A DNA stretch of 64,000 nt from Maricaulis sp039978735 (GTDB taxonomy: Bacteria > Pseudomonadota > Alphaproteobacteria > Caulobacterales > Maricaulaceae). Position numbers and translations under genes: made by a program. The stretch is from NCBI RefSeq assembly GCF_039978735.1, contig NZ_JBDWAS010000046.1, positions 1 to 64,000 of the forward strand, written 5' to 3'. Below the pieces are notes generated by a model. That model did not search any database. It saw only the letters and a program-made list of their open reading frames with translations, and was not told the DNA's origin. Positions 44,837-54,178 of this stretch are shown piece after piece (within the stretch, counting starts at the first letter, position 1; each line of letters begins with the position of its first letter).

Positions 44837-45342
44837 CGCTCGAAGCGGACACGCACCGGCGCGCGACGCCCGGGCCCCTGCATCGCCGTGCGGACATGGG
44901 ACTGGAAGCGCAGATTGGTCATCATCACCTGGTCGTCGAAGGCTTCGGCCAGGAGGTCATTGTCAACGATGAAGCTTCCGGTTTCCGACGGCTGCGGCGC
45001 GATGAAATAGATCCAGGCAAACTCGCCATCGACCTCGGCGCCGACATAGTTCAGCTCGAACAGGGCGCCCTCACCGTCCGCCATCCGGAAACGCTCGCCG
45101 GCATAGGCGCCGACCGTTTCCAGCCCGGCTTCGGTCTCGAGGAATTGCGCCGCATCCTGTTCGCCGCGATCGAGCGCGGTCAGGAGGTCATGGGCGAAGA
45201 GCCGGTGCACGATCTCCATCTCCCCGGTGCGCGGATTGACGGCAATCTCGGTGACACCGGCATGGACGCGATGGGCGCTGGCCGGTGCTGCAACAAGCAG
45301 AACACCGGCCAGGCTCGTCAGAAGTGTGCGAAGCCGCAGCAT
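44833..45342 (-). CDS. Secreted DUF6702-like protein
   Basis: A 169-residue exported protein with a signal peptide of about 23 residues (LLTSLAGVLLVAAPASA), then HRVHAGVTEIAVNPRTGEMEIVHRLFAHDL. This opening, with HRxH after the cleavage site and the E.V.R.F.HDLE-like stretch, fits DUF6702, a family often encoded next to M1 peptidases. It begins 15 bases after the M1 peptidase gene and is likely co-transcribed with it. The stop shares CTAG with the convergent diguanylate cyclase gene. Confidence 0.75.
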   Translation of the reverse strand: MLRLRTLLTSLAGVLLVAAPASAHRVHAGVTEIAVNPRTGEMEIVHRLFAHDLLTALDRGEQDAAQFLETEAGLETVGAYAGERFRMADGEGALFELNYVGAEVDGEFAWIYFIAPQPSETGSFIVDNDLLAEAFDDQVMMTNLRFQSHVRTAMQGPGRRAPVRVRFER

Positions 45343-45357
45343 TCGCGCAGGTCCTTC

Positions 45358-47793
45358 CTATTGCGGACGCGTACGGATCGAGTCGCGCGTCACGCGCTGA
45401 TCCATGTCGTCCATCATCGTGTCGTTGTCCGAGGACGAACGATAGACTTCCAGCCGGGTCGGCTCGATACGCGGCGGGAAGAAATTGTCGGACCGGTCCG
45501 CATCGGCGGTTTCGTGCAGCGGATCGAGTTCCACCGACACGACCTCACGATCGGTCATGTAGGTCCAGGTGACATTCTCCGGATTATAGCGCCAGACCTC
45601 AGCCGGGATCCGCACGATCTCGCTGCCGCCATCCGCGAAGGTGAATTCGAGGATGATCGGCATCACCACACCGCCCTGGTTGGTGAAGTCGAGATAGTAG
45701 ATGCGCTCGTCACTGTCGACGATCGTGGCTTCCCAGTCCTCCAGCTCCTCGCGGAAGCTGTCATAGGCCTCACGTTCGCGATTGGTGACCGTGTGGGCGT
45801 CATTGCGCGAGTAGAAGTCGACCACTTCCGGATTGCGCGCTTCGTAGTAGGCGATGCCCGCTTCGCGATTGCCGGCCTGGGTGAGGCTCTCCGGAGCGGC
45901 ATCATCCTCGGCGCGCTCGCGGGCATTCTCGATCTCCGGATTTTCCGTGTTGAAGGTGCCCTCGATCACCCGGTCGAGCGAGATGTCGACATGGTCGGTC
46001 GAGTAGAACCAGCCACGCCAGAACCAATCGAGATCGACACCGGAGACCTCTTCCATCGTGCGGAAGAAGTCATACGGGGTCGGCCGGCGGAAACGCCAGC
46101 GGTTGGCATAGGTGCGGAAGGCCTCGTCGAACAGTTCGCGGCCCAGAATCGTCTCACGCAGCACCACCAGCGCCGTCGCCGGCTTGCCATAGGCATTGCT
46201 GCCGAACTGCAGCACCGAGTCCGACTGGGTCATGATCGGCATCTGGTTGGTCGACACCATGTAGTCCGCGATCAGGTCCGGATCGCCGCGGCGGGACGGG
46301 AAGTCCTCTTCCCACTGACGCTCGGCCTGGAATTGCAGGAAGGTGTTGATGCCCTCATCCATCCAGGTCCACTGACGCTCGTCGGAATTGACCGTCATCG
46401 GGAAATAGATGTGGCCGATCTCGTGGATGATCACGCCGATCAGTCCGCGCTTGGCGCTGCGCGAATAGGTCAGATTGCCGTCATCATCGACCACCGGGCG
46501 GCCATAGGTGCCGCCATTGAAGGTGATCATCGGATACTCCATCCCGCCCTGCGGGCCGGCGATCGATTGCGCCACCGGATAGGGATAGGGGAAGGAGAAG
46601 GAGGAGTAGACGTCCAGCGTGTGCTCGACGGCGCGGGTCGAGAAGGCCGACCACAGCGGCTCGCTCTCATTGGGGTAGAAGGACATCGCCATGACCAGCT
46701 CGGGCGCCACGCCCTCACCGTCCTGTTCGACCCCCACCGCATCCCAGATGAATTTGCGCGAACCGGCCCAGGCGAAATCGCGGACATTCTCGGCGCGGAA
46801 TTCCCAGGTGGCTTCGGACCGCGTGCCCCGGCGCTCATTGGCGCGGGCTTCGGACGGCGTCACGATGAAGACCGGCTCTTCGGAGGTCCGGGCCTCTTCC
46901 AGACGATCACGCTGGGCCTGGTTGAGCACCTCTTCGGGGTTCTGCAGCACACCGGTCGCGGAGACGATGAAGTCCTGCGGCACGGTGATGGACACGTCGT
47001 AATCGCCGAATTCCAGGGTGAACTCGCCGCGGCCCAGGAAAGCCTTGTTGTGCCAGCCTTCATAGTCCGAGAAGGCCGCCGCACGCGGGAACCATTGCGC
47101 GATCTGGTAGATGCAGTCGCCGCCGGTATCCTCGGTTTCCTCGAAGCATTCCCAGCCGGCGCGGCCGCCGATCACGCCGGTCTCGATCAGGCGATAATCC
47201 CACTCGATGTTCAGCACCACGCTCTCGCCGGTCTCCAGCGTGTCGTCGAGATCGATCCGCATCAGCGTGTCGACGATGGTAAAATCGACCGGATTGCCGT
47301 CGGCATCGGTCACGGCCGTGATGTTGTGACCATAGCCGTCATCGGCGATCTGCTGGCGCCGGCGCACGGCAGAGGCCGAAATCCCTTCCGGATTGGAACC
47401 GCCGACCCGGCCGGACGAACGGCCGCCATCGCCGACTGTCTCGGTCATCACGGCGATGGAGTCGGGGCGGAAACGGTTCTGGTCGAGCTGGAACCACAGG
47501 AAATCCAGCGGGTCCGGCGCGTTATTGGTGTAGGTGACCGTCTCGGAGCCGTAGAGATGCTTCTCGTCCTCATCGAGACGGATATCGATGTCGTAATCGA
47601 CGTCCTGCTGCCAGTAGTCCGGCCCCGGCGCGCCGGTGGCGCGGCGTTCGCGGTTCGGCGAGGGCCAATCCTCGTCCTCGAGCTGGCGGAAGGCATCGCG
47701 CCAGTTGTTCGTGGTCTGCTGAATCGGCTGAGCGGCCGCAACGTTGAACGTCGCGGCCGCTGTCGCCATGGCAATAAGACTGAAGCTACGCAT
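45358..47793 (-). CDS. Secreted M1-family zinc metallopeptidase
   Basis: An 811-residue aminopeptidase-like protein with a signal peptide of about 21 residues (MRSFSLIAMATAAATFNVAAA). The gluzincin site is His457-Glu458-I-G-His461 with third ligand Glu480 (WMDEG), giving HExxH-x18-E. The exopeptidase motif appears as GGMEYPMITFNGG, matching the GxMEN region with Tyr in place of Asn. The N-terminal beta domain carries ETVTYTNNAPDPLDFLWFQLDQNRF, the usual M1 opening. I chose the ATG at 47793, which gives a clean signal peptide; 47841 is also in frame. It sits between a bactofilin-like gene and a DUF6702 gene on one strand. Confidence 0.9.
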   Translation of the reverse strand: MRSFSLIAMATAAATFNVAAAQPIQQTTNNWRDAFRQLEDEDWPSPNRERRATGAPGPDYWQQDVDYDIDIRLDEDEKHLYGSETVTYTNNAPDPLDFLWFQLDQNRFRPDSIAVMTETVGDGGRSSGRVGGSNPEGISASAVRRRQQIADDGYGHNITAVTDADGNPVDFTIVDTLMRIDLDDTLETGESVVLNIEWDYRLIETGVIGGRAGWECFEETEDTGGDCIYQIAQWFPRAAAFSDYEGWHNKAFLGRGEFTLEFGDYDVSITVPQDFIVSATGVLQNPEEVLNQAQRDRLEEARTSEEPVFIVTPSEARANERRGTRSEATWEFRAENVRDFAWAGSRKFIWDAVGVEQDGEGVAPELVMAMSFYPNESEPLWSAFSTRAVEHTLDVYSSFSFPYPYPVAQSIAGPQGGMEYPMITFNGGTYGRPVVDDDGNLTYSRSAKRGLIGVIIHEIGHIYFPMTVNSDERQWTWMDEGINTFLQFQAERQWEEDFPSRRGDPDLIADYMVSTNQMPIMTQSDSVLQFGSNAYGKPATALVVLRETILGRELFDEAFRTYANRWRFRRPTPYDFFRTMEEVSGVDLDWFWRGWFYSTDHVDISLDRVIEGTFNTENPEIENARERAEDDAAPESLTQAGNREAGIAYYEARNPEVVDFYSRNDAHTVTNREREAYDSFREELEDWEATIVDSDERIYYLDFTNQGGVVMPIILEFTFADGGSEIVRIPAEVWRYNPENVTWTYMTDREVVSVELDPLHETADADRSDNFFPPRIEPTRLEVYRSSSDNDTMMDDMDQRVTRDSIRTRPQ

Positions 47794-47863
47794 ATCCCAG
47801 GTTCCCCATACCCCTAAAACGGGCTCTCTTCGGGGACTCATGTAGCGTCTGCCCGGGACCGCG

Positions 47864-49186
47864 TCACCCCGCGGTTACGGTTTTGTCATCTTCCGGACTG
47901 ATTGCCGCAGCCGGAGCCGCATGACCGTTCTCCCGGCCCAGCGACATCAGCCAGGCGCCCAGGCCGATGAACATCAGGAAAAGACCGACCAGAGCCCCCA
48001 GTCCCGGAACGGCACCCAGCGCGGCAGAAACCGCCAGCACCAGCATCAGGGACAGAAGACGCATACCCATGCCCAGGGGCTGTTCCGGCTTGCGGTTGAA
48101 GATCAGATCGCCGACTGCCAGCGCGCCCAGTGCCAGGCACAGCAGCAGGAAGGGCCAGAACAGCAGCCACATGATCGGGATCAGCAGCACACCGATCACG
48201 GTGATCGCCAGCAGCACGGTCATGATGATCAGGAAGACCGGCGACAGGGCGAAGCTGATGAAGCCCAGGAATCCGGAGACCAGCGGCTTGCGGCGGAAGG
48301 TCCGCGCTACCCGCGCGGTGCCGCGCGGCGTCATCAGCACGGCCAGTGCGCCCAGCAGAAGGGCCGCACCCGGCACGGCCAGCCCCAGGAAGGCGAAGGG
48401 CGCACCGATGATTTCCCAGGGACCGTCGATATCGATGTCTATATCGTCCCAGTGCTTGGCGCCGAAATTGAACGGTTCGTACTCATAATCGACCGTGCCG
48501 ATCTGGGCGCCGGAAGCGACAACCGGTTGGGACGGACCGCGCACGGTGATCTCGCCGGTCACCCGGGCCGAGTCGAGGATATAGACTTCCTCGGCCAGGA
48601 TCTCGATATCGCCGTCGATCAGGCCGGACAGGGTGACCTCGGAGCCCTCGATATCGGTGAAACCGCGCACCGTACCGGCGATCTCGATCTCGCCGCCGCC
48701 GATCTCCAGACCGTCAGCAAAGACCGCGTCGCTTTGCACACCGACATACCCGCCGGCCAGTTGCACGGCGCCGCCGACCGTGGCGTCGATCTCGACATTG
48801 CCGCCAGCCGCGGCGAGTTCACCGGCGATATTGCCGCCGACACGGACATCGCCGCCGGCCGCGCTGACATCGCCGGCGACATTGGCGTCGACCTCGACAT
48901 CGCCACCGGCGATCTCGATATCTCCACCGACCGAGCCGCGGATAAGAACGTCGCCACCGAAGAAATGGATCGAACCGGTAACGTCGGCATCGATCCGGCC
49001 ATCGCCGGCTATCGCGGAAATATCGCCCTGGACATTGCCGCGGACCGTCATGTCGCCGCCGAGGAAGACGACGTCATTGCCGCTGCCGTCGATCTCGACT
49101 TCGCCGCCGATCACCTGGGCGCCTGCGGCGCCCGTCATTGCGGTGATGGCCAGCCCCAGGGCCATGATTGTGTGCTTGATGTTCAT
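47864..49186 (-). CDS. Secreted bactofilin-like beta-solenoid protein with C-terminal membrane helices
   Basis: A 440-residue protein with a signal peptide (about 1-23, IMALGLAITAMTGAAGAQ). A repeat region at about 25-240 is built of GGDVxVxGxVxGDVxAxGG-type turns, the pattern of a right-handed beta-solenoid like bactofilins and DUF8173-type polymers. Then come four to five hydrophobic segments between about 260 and 425, and a charged tail. Export plus membrane helices would place the solenoid in the periplasm, unlike cytoplasmic bactofilins. It lies 67 bases downstream of the related lipoprotein gene, so both probably share the promoter near 50100. Confidence 0.75.
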   Translation of the reverse strand: MNIKHTIMALGLAITAMTGAAGAQVIGGEVEIDGSGNDVVFLGGDMTVRGNVQGDISAIAGDGRIDADVTGSIHFFGGDVLIRGSVGGDIEIAGGDVEVDANVAGDVSAAGGDVRVGGNIAGELAAAGGNVEIDATVGGAVQLAGGYVGVQSDAVFADGLEIGGGEIEIAGTVRGFTDIEGSEVTLSGLIDGDIEILAEEVYILDSARVTGEITVRGPSQPVVASGAQIGTVDYEYEPFNFGAKHWDDIDIDIDGPWEIIGAPFAFLGLAVPGAALLLGALAVLMTPRGTARVARTFRRKPLVSGFLGFISFALSPVFLIIMTVLLAITVIGVLLIPIMWLLFWPFLLLCLALGALAVGDLIFNRKPEQPLGMGMRLLSLMLVLAVSAALGAVPGLGALVGLFLMFIGLGAWLMSLGRENGHAAPAAAISPEDDKTVTAG

Positions 49187-49253
49187 AACTCTCTCCCTGC
49201 GCCCCCCGGCAGTCAGGTCGGTTGTTGAAAATGAATTCCGGTCCCCACCGGTT

Positions 49254-50024
49254 TCAGTTGTCGATCAGGTCTTCGCAGTCGCGGCGGTCGCGCGGGGTAA
49301 AGACAAGGTCATCCACACGGGCGCCCGACTCGACCTCCGGCTCATGCTCGGCGAAGACTTCGAACCGGCCATCGATGCGGGCCGTCGACGCGATGGTCAC
49401 GCGGATACCGCAGACCTGGCCGCCATCATGAACGCGCGCACCGATCTCGATATCGCCCTGATCGTCATAGTCGCGATTGCGGCGCATCTCGTTGATTGCA
49501 ACAAGTTCGAGCGGGCCATGGATCTCGCCATTGATCGTCATCGAACCGGCATGCGCCGACAGGCCGTGCTGGAAGGTCGCATCGACCTCCATGTCACCGG
49601 ACGCCAGGCTGGCCGGGCCGGCAATATGGCCGTGCACCGTCAGATCGCCTGCCGCGATCGAGAGCTCGTCACCGGCTTCGCCGTTCCAGCTCACATCGCC
49701 GCCGGCAATGGAAACTTCGCCATCGACCTTGCCGGTGAAGTTCACGTCACCCGCCGCGATGGAGACTTCACCGCCGACTTCGAGACCGTCGGCATCGACA
49801 TCGCCGGAGACCAGGCTGAGATCGCCGCCCAGACGGCCGCGCAGGTTCAGATCGCCGCTCAGGCGGCTGTAATCGCCGTCCCGGTCGAGCACGATATAGC
49901 CGTCCGCGGACCGGTGCTGGCGCATCATCTTGGCGCCGTCGCCTTCGTCGGCGACGACAATAACGCAGCCCGACGTCATCAGTGCGGTGGTCAGGGCCGT
50001 GGCAGCAAGCCAGAGCTTGGTCAT
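49254..50024 (-). CDS. Bactofilin-like beta-solenoid lipoprotein A
   Basis: A 256-residue lipoprotein with signal MTKLWLAATALTTALMTSGC and lipobox TSGC (Cys20). The mature part, from about residue 50, has repeated GDxxxxGxVxGxVSIAxGDV turns typical of a beta-solenoid, followed by a separate C-terminal domain. Cys residues include one in DGGQVCGIRVTIAS and one in the terminal PRDRRDCEDLIDN. The lipoprotein encoded at 51955-52614 has the same plan and the same end (RRDCEDL), so they are paralogues. A strong inverted repeat lies 90-135 bases upstream. Function unknown; an outer-membrane or periplasmic scaffold is inferred. Confidence 0.75.
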   Translation of the reverse strand: MTKLWLAATALTTALMTSGCVIVVADEGDGAKMMRQHRSADGYIVLDRDGDYSRLSGDLNLRGRLGGDLSLVSGDVDADGLEVGGEVSIAAGDVNFTGKVDGEVSIAGGDVSWNGEAGDELSIAAGDLTVHGHIAGPASLASGDMEVDATFQHGLSAHAGSMTINGEIHGPLELVAINEMRRNRDYDDQGDIEIGARVHDGGQVCGIRVTIASTARIDGRFEVFAEHEPEVESGARVDDLVFTPRDRRDCEDLIDN

Positions 50025-50114
50025 TCAACTCTCCCATAACGTCCCGGACCTCCTGCCACCTGGCGTTTTGGAAATCCGGGTCTACGCTCCCCAGCGTTGA
50101 TTCAGACCATACAT

Positions 50115-50157
50115 TATCGAAAAACGATATCAAGGGGTTTTTTCCGTTTTTCGATAA
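50115..50157. promoter_or_regulatory. Palindromic operator-like site upstream of lipoprotein A
   Basis: A perfect 15-base palindrome TATCG-AAAAA-CGATA spans 50115-50129, and a second half-complete copy (CCG-TTTTT-CGATA) spans 50144-50156. The outer parts 50114-50126 and 50145-50157 also form a 13-base inverted repeat. The segment is sharply AT-rich against its surroundings. It sits between the divergent lipoprotein A and acyl synthetase genes. The related core ATCG-N5-CGAT recurs upstream of lipoprotein B (52629-52641). Confidence 0.6.
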
Positions 50158-50294
50158 ATATTTTTTGAATTACGAGATGCCGACGCCATAAAGCCGGGCC
50201 GCACGCAGCCCCCCTCTTCCCTACGCTTCAAGGCCCGCTAAAATCGGCGGCAATACACCGCGCCTGCACGTATGGGCGTATACGGGAGGATTAC

Positions 50295-51950
50295 ATGGCA
50301 GACACTCCGGCCGCCGGGCTCACCCCGGATACCGGTACGCAGGGCGTATCCGGACAGGTCTACAAGGGCGCCCATCTCGATCCGGCGCGCATTCGCAAGC
50401 CGGTCTTCAAGTCGCTGATCGAATCCAGAAACCGGTATGGCGGCAAGAAACTCGCCGCCGTCGATGCCGACGGCCGGGAGCTCACCTATAACGATCTGGT
50501 GAAAGCCTCCTTCGCGCTGGGCCATGCCCTCAAGGCCGGGACCGAAAAGGGCGAAGCTGTCGGCGTGCTCCTGCCCACGGGCGCGGGCGCCATCATCTCC
50601 TTCTTCGCGATCTCGGCCTATGGCCGGATCCCGGCCATGCTCAACTTCACCGCAGGCGAACGGGCGCTGAAGGCGGCCTGCAAGGCCTGCAAGGCCAAGC
50701 GTATCGTCACTGCGCACCGCTTCATCGAGCTGGGCGAGCTGCAGGAGCTGGAAGCCGAGCTGAAGAAGGATCACGAGCTGATCTATCTGGAGGATGTGCG
50801 CGAGAACCTGTCGCTTAGCGACAAGCTCGCCGCGGCCGTCGGCATGGTGATGCCGTCCCTGGTGCGCGCCCATCCCGATCCGGACAGCGCCGCCGTCTAT
50901 CTCTTCACCTCGGGCACGGAAGGCGATCCCAAGGGCGTCGTGCTCAGCCATGCCAACCTGCTGGCGAATGTCGAGCAGGTGCGCGACCACATCAAGATCT
51001 ACCCGACCGATCTGGTGTTCAATCCGCTGCCGACCTTCCACTGTTTCGGACTGACCGGCGGCGTGCTGGTACCGCTCGGTCTCGGCGTGCCGGCGATCTG
51101 CCACCCCACGCCGCTGCAGGCCAAGACCATCGTCAAGCGGATCGCCGAGACGAAGGCGACCATCCTGTTCGCCACCGACACCTTCATGAACCAGTATGCC
51201 CGCGCCGCCGATCCGGACGATCTGTCATCGCTGCGCTTTGCGGTGTGCGGTGCGGAACGGGTGAAGGACGAGACACGCTCGGCCCTGCGCCGGCGGTTCA
51301 ATGTCGAGATCGTCGAGGGCTACGGCCTCACCGAGGCGGCGCCTGTCCTGTCGGTCAACCAGCCGGAAAATAACCGCCCGGGCACGGTCGGCCAGCTTCT
51401 GCCAGGCTGCGAGGCGCGCCTGGTGCCGGTCGAGGGGATCGATGACGGTGGTCAGCTGCATATTCGCGGTCCCAATATCATGAAGGGCTATATCCGCCCC
51501 TCCGCGCCGCTGCAGCTGGAGGCGCCCGAGGGCGGCTGGCACGATACCGGCGATATCGTCTCGATCGACGAGGACGGTTTCATCCGCATCCGCGGCCGGG
51601 TGAAGCGCTTTGCCAAGCTGGGCGGGGAGATGGTCTCCCTCGCCGTGGTGGAAAACTGCGCCACCTCGCTCTGGCCGGACAGCATGCACGCCGCCGCCGC
51701 CATTCCGGACAAGCGCAAGGGCGAACAGGTCATCCTGATCACCGATTATGACAAGGCCGACCGGGCCGACCTGGTGGCCTTCGCGCGCAATCACGGCATT
51801 TCCGAGCTGGCGATCCCGCGCAAGATCATCCACGTCGAATCGATCCCGGTGCTGGGCACCGGCAAGACCGATTACGGCACCGTCCAGAAGACGGTGGAGG
51901 CGTTGATGGCCGACGAGCTGAAGCCGGCGGCCACCGAACCCGCAGAATAG
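50295..51950 (+). CDS. AMP-dependent acyl synthetase (Aas/acyl-ACP synthetase-like)
   Basis: A 551-residue adenylate-forming enzyme. Motifs are YLFTSGTEGDPKGVVLSH (AMP-binding P-loop type), LPTFHCFGLTGG, VEGYGLTEAAP and HTGD-type WHDTGDIVSIDEDGFIRIRGRVKRFAKLGGEMVS, with the C-terminal catalytic Lys region VLGTGKTDY. The wording FHCFGLTGG and AKLGGEMVS resembles the C-terminal half of Aas, which activates fatty acids onto acyl carrier protein. No acyltransferase domain is fused here. The ATG has GGGAGGA seven bases upstream. Substrate could be fatty acid with ACP or CoA; a lipid-recycling role is inference. Confidence 0.86.
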   Translation: MADTPAAGLTPDTGTQGVSGQVYKGAHLDPARIRKPVFKSLIESRNRYGGKKLAAVDADGRELTYNDLVKASFALGHALKAGTEKGEAVGVLLPTGAGAIISFFAISAYGRIPAMLNFTAGERALKAACKACKAKRIVTAHRFIELGELQELEAELKKDHELIYLEDVRENLSLSDKLAAAVGMVMPSLVRAHPDPDSAAVYLFTSGTEGDPKGVVLSHANLLANVEQVRDHIKIYPTDLVFNPLPTFHCFGLTGGVLVPLGLGVPAICHPTPLQAKTIVKRIAETKATILFATDTFMNQYARAADPDDLSSLRFAVCGAERVKDETRSALRRRFNVEIVEGYGLTEAAPVLSVNQPENNRPGTVGQLLPGCEARLVPVEGIDDGGQLHIRGPNIMKGYIRPSAPLQLEAPEGGWHDTGDIVSIDEDGFIRIRGRVKRFAKLGGEMVSLAVVENCATSLWPDSMHAAAAIPDKRKGEQVILITDYDKADRADLVAFARNHGISELAIPRKIIHVESIPVLGTGKTDYGTVQKTVEALMADELKPAATEPAE

Positions 51951-51954
51951 CCGG

Positions 51955-52614
51955 TCAGAGATCCTCGCAATCGCGGCGGCCGAGGGCTTCCCACTCGAAG
52001 CCTTCGCCGTCGGGACGCGTGTGGGAGATCACCAGGAAACCGCCTCCCAGCCGGGCGCCGGCCCGCAGCTCGACTTCCGCGGCGCAGATCAGGCCGCCCT
52101 GCCCCAGACGTCCGGAAATCTCGACCCGGCCATCGCCATCGTCGCGGCCATGACCGCGCACGGTCACCGGTCCGTCGACATCGGCGCGCAACACCATGTG
52201 CCCGCCATCCATCTCCAGCGATCCGTGCAGATGACCGTCCAGCGTGACCCGGCCGGCGGCGATTTCGGTATTGCCGGCAATGCGCGCATCGATATCGGCC
52301 GTGCCGGCCGAGAATTCGGCATCGCCGCCCACCTCGCCAGTGAACCGCACCCGCCCGCCGGACGCTTCCAGATCACGGCCGACGATCATGTTCGAGCGCA
52401 CGGTCGCGCCGGACAGCTCCAGATCCCGGCCGACGCGGCCATCGGCACCGACGAACATGCCGGAGAATTCGGCATCGCCGGGCACATCCACATTGCGCGA
52501 GGCCACGAGGCCGGCGGCATCGACCGAGCGGTCCTCCCCCCTGCCGTGGACATCATAGGTACAGGCCGACAGAGCCGTTGCAGCCGCGGCGCAGAACAGG
52601 AAAGACTTCAGCAT
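51955..52614 (-). CDS. Bactofilin-like beta-solenoid lipoprotein B
   Basis: A 219-residue lipoprotein with signal MLKSFLFCAAAATALSAC and lipobox LSAC (Cys18). The solenoid-like region (about 40-150) has VPGDAEFSGMFVGADGRVGRDLELSGATV-style turns of about 18-20 residues. The C-terminal domain has GLICAAEVELRAGARLGGG and ends GRRDCEDL, matching lipoprotein A. It converges on the acyl synthetase with a 4-base gap. An ATCG-N5-CGAT palindrome sits 15-27 bases before the start codon, and GAGGA provides the ribosome site. Function unknown. Confidence 0.75.
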   Translation of the reverse strand: MLKSFLFCAAAATALSACTYDVHGRGEDRSVDAAGLVASRNVDVPGDAEFSGMFVGADGRVGRDLELSGATVRSNMIVGRDLEASGGRVRFTGEVGGDAEFSAGTADIDARIAGNTEIAAGRVTLDGHLHGSLEMDGGHMVLRADVDGPVTVRGHGRDDGDGRVEISGRLGQGGLICAAEVELRAGARLGGGFLVISHTRPDGEGFEWEALGRRDCEDL

Positions 52615-52628
52615 GGCATCCTCACGAA

Positions 52629-52641
52629 ATCGGTTTTCGAT
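52629..52641. promoter_or_regulatory. Palindromic site upstream of lipoprotein B
   Basis: ATCG-GTTTT-CGAT, a 4+5+4 palindrome matching the core of the site at 50115-50129. It ends 15 bases before the ATG of lipoprotein B, close to the likely transcription start, where a repressor could act. Confidence 0.45.
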
Positions 52642-52676
52642 CTCATGATGCCCGGCAGGCGGGTTTTGGATGCAGA

Positions 52677-54077
52677 TCAGATGTGCAGGGCCCGCCCATA
52701 CGCGTCCAGCACGCTTTCATGCATCATTTCCGACAGGGTCGGGTGCGGGAAGACCGTGTGCATCAGCTCGGCCTCGGTGGTCTCCAGCTGACGCGCCACG
52801 GCATAGCCCTGGATCAGCTCGGTAACCTCGGCGCCGACCATATGGGCGCCCAGCAGCTCGCCGGTCTTCGCGTCGAACACGGTCTTCACCAGGCCCTGAT
52901 CGTCACCCAGCGCGATCGCCTTGCCATTGCCCACGAAGGGGAAGCGGCCGACCTTCACCTCGTGCCCGGCCTCCTTCGCCTTCGCTTCGGTCAGGCCGAC
53001 CGAGGCGATCTGCGGATGGCAATAGGTGCAGCCCGGGATATTGCCGGTCTCGAAGGCGTGCACGTCCTGGCCGGCAATCTTCTCCACGCAGACCACGCCC
53101 TCATGCGAAGCCTTGTGGGCCAGCCAGGGCGGGCCGGCGACATCGCCGATGGCATAGAGGCCCTTCACATTGGTACGGCCGAAACCGTCATTCACGACAT
53201 GGCCCTTCTCGATCTTCACGCCGAGCTCTTCCAGGCCGAGATTCTCGACATTGCCGACAATGCCGATGGCCAGGATGACCTTTTCGACCTCGATCGTCTC
53301 GGTCTTGCCCTTCGACGTCTTCACGCTGACCTTCGCCATCTTGCCCGAGGTGTCGAGCTTTTCGACCTGGGCGCCGGTCATCAGCGTCATGCCCTGCTTC
53401 TTGAAGCTCTTGGCGGCGAAGGCGGAGATCTCCTCGTCCTCGACGGGCAGCACGCGATCCATCATCTCGACGACCGTCACATCGGCGCCCATCGTGTTGT
53501 AGAAGCTGGCAAACTCGATACCGATCGCGCCGGAACCGATGACGAGGACGGATTTCGGCATGCTCTCCGGCACCATGGCCTCGCGATAGGTCCAGATCTT
53601 GTCGCCATCCGGCTCCAGTCCGGCCTGCGGCACAGTGCGCGCCCGGGCGCCCGTCGCCAGGATGACGTGCTTGGCGGTATAGCTGTCCTTGCCGACGACG
53701 ACCTTGGGAGCCTCGCCGCCCTTGGCCAGTTTCGCTTCGCCTTCGATCACCTGGATCTTGTGCTTTTTCATCAGCATGCCAACACCGCCGGAGAGGCGCC
53801 CGGCAACATCGCGCGAGCGCTTGACGATCGCCTTGACGTCATAGCCGATCTTCTCGGCCGACAGGCCGAAATCCTTGGCATGCTGCATGAGGTGATAGAC
53901 TTCCGAGGTCCGCAGCAGCGCCTTGGTGGGGATACAGCCCCAGTTGAGACAGATCCCGCCCAGATGCGCGCGCTCGACAACCGCCGTCCTGAAGCCCAGC
54001 TGGGAAGCCCGGATCGCGGCGACATAGCCACCAGGTCCGCCGCCGATCACGATCACGTCGAATGCGTTGGAGCTCAT
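52677..54077 (-). CDS. lpdA: Dihydrolipoyl dehydrogenase
   Basis: A 466-residue FAD flavoprotein (E3) that reoxidises lipoyl groups of 2-oxoacid dehydrogenase or glycine cleavage complexes. It has IGGGPGGYVAAIRASQLG, the redox disulfide GGICLNWGC (Cys43, Cys48), an NAD-binding VIGSGAIGIEFASFYNTMG, the FAD-aspartate IGDVAGPPWLAHKASHEG and the C-terminal HPHPTLSE-type His-Glu dyad (FPHPTLSEMMHE). It is a single gene here; E1 and E2 genes are elsewhere. Confidence 0.95.
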   Translation of the reverse strand: MSSNAFDVIVIGGGPGGYVAAIRASQLGFRTAVVERAHLGGICLNWGCIPTKALLRTSEVYHLMQHAKDFGLSAEKIGYDVKAIVKRSRDVAGRLSGGVGMLMKKHKIQVIEGEAKLAKGGEAPKVVVGKDSYTAKHVILATGARARTVPQAGLEPDGDKIWTYREAMVPESMPKSVLVIGSGAIGIEFASFYNTMGADVTVVEMMDRVLPVEDEEISAFAAKSFKKQGMTLMTGAQVEKLDTSGKMAKVSVKTSKGKTETIEVEKVILAIGIVGNVENLGLEELGVKIEKGHVVNDGFGRTNVKGLYAIGDVAGPPWLAHKASHEGVVCVEKIAGQDVHAFETGNIPGCTYCHPQIASVGLTEAKAKEAGHEVKVGRFPFVGNGKAIALGDDQGLVKTVFDAKTGELLGAHMVGAEVTELIQGYAVARQLETTEAELMHTVFPHPTLSEMMHESVLDAYGRALHI

Positions 54078-54178
54078 GCGGAGACCTCATTTGTTTGCAT
54101 GCGAAATAAATTCCGGGCCGGGAGTCGCGATATAACGGCTGCTCACCTTGCGATCAATGGCAGAGCCGGGCAGATCGG

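Noticed and set aside
44896..47817. A 973-codon open frame on the plus strand opposite the M1 peptidase
   Set aside because: It is antisense to a clearly motif-bearing peptidase and has a His/Asp/Arg/Ile-rich, low-information composition typical of shadow frames in GC-rich DNA.
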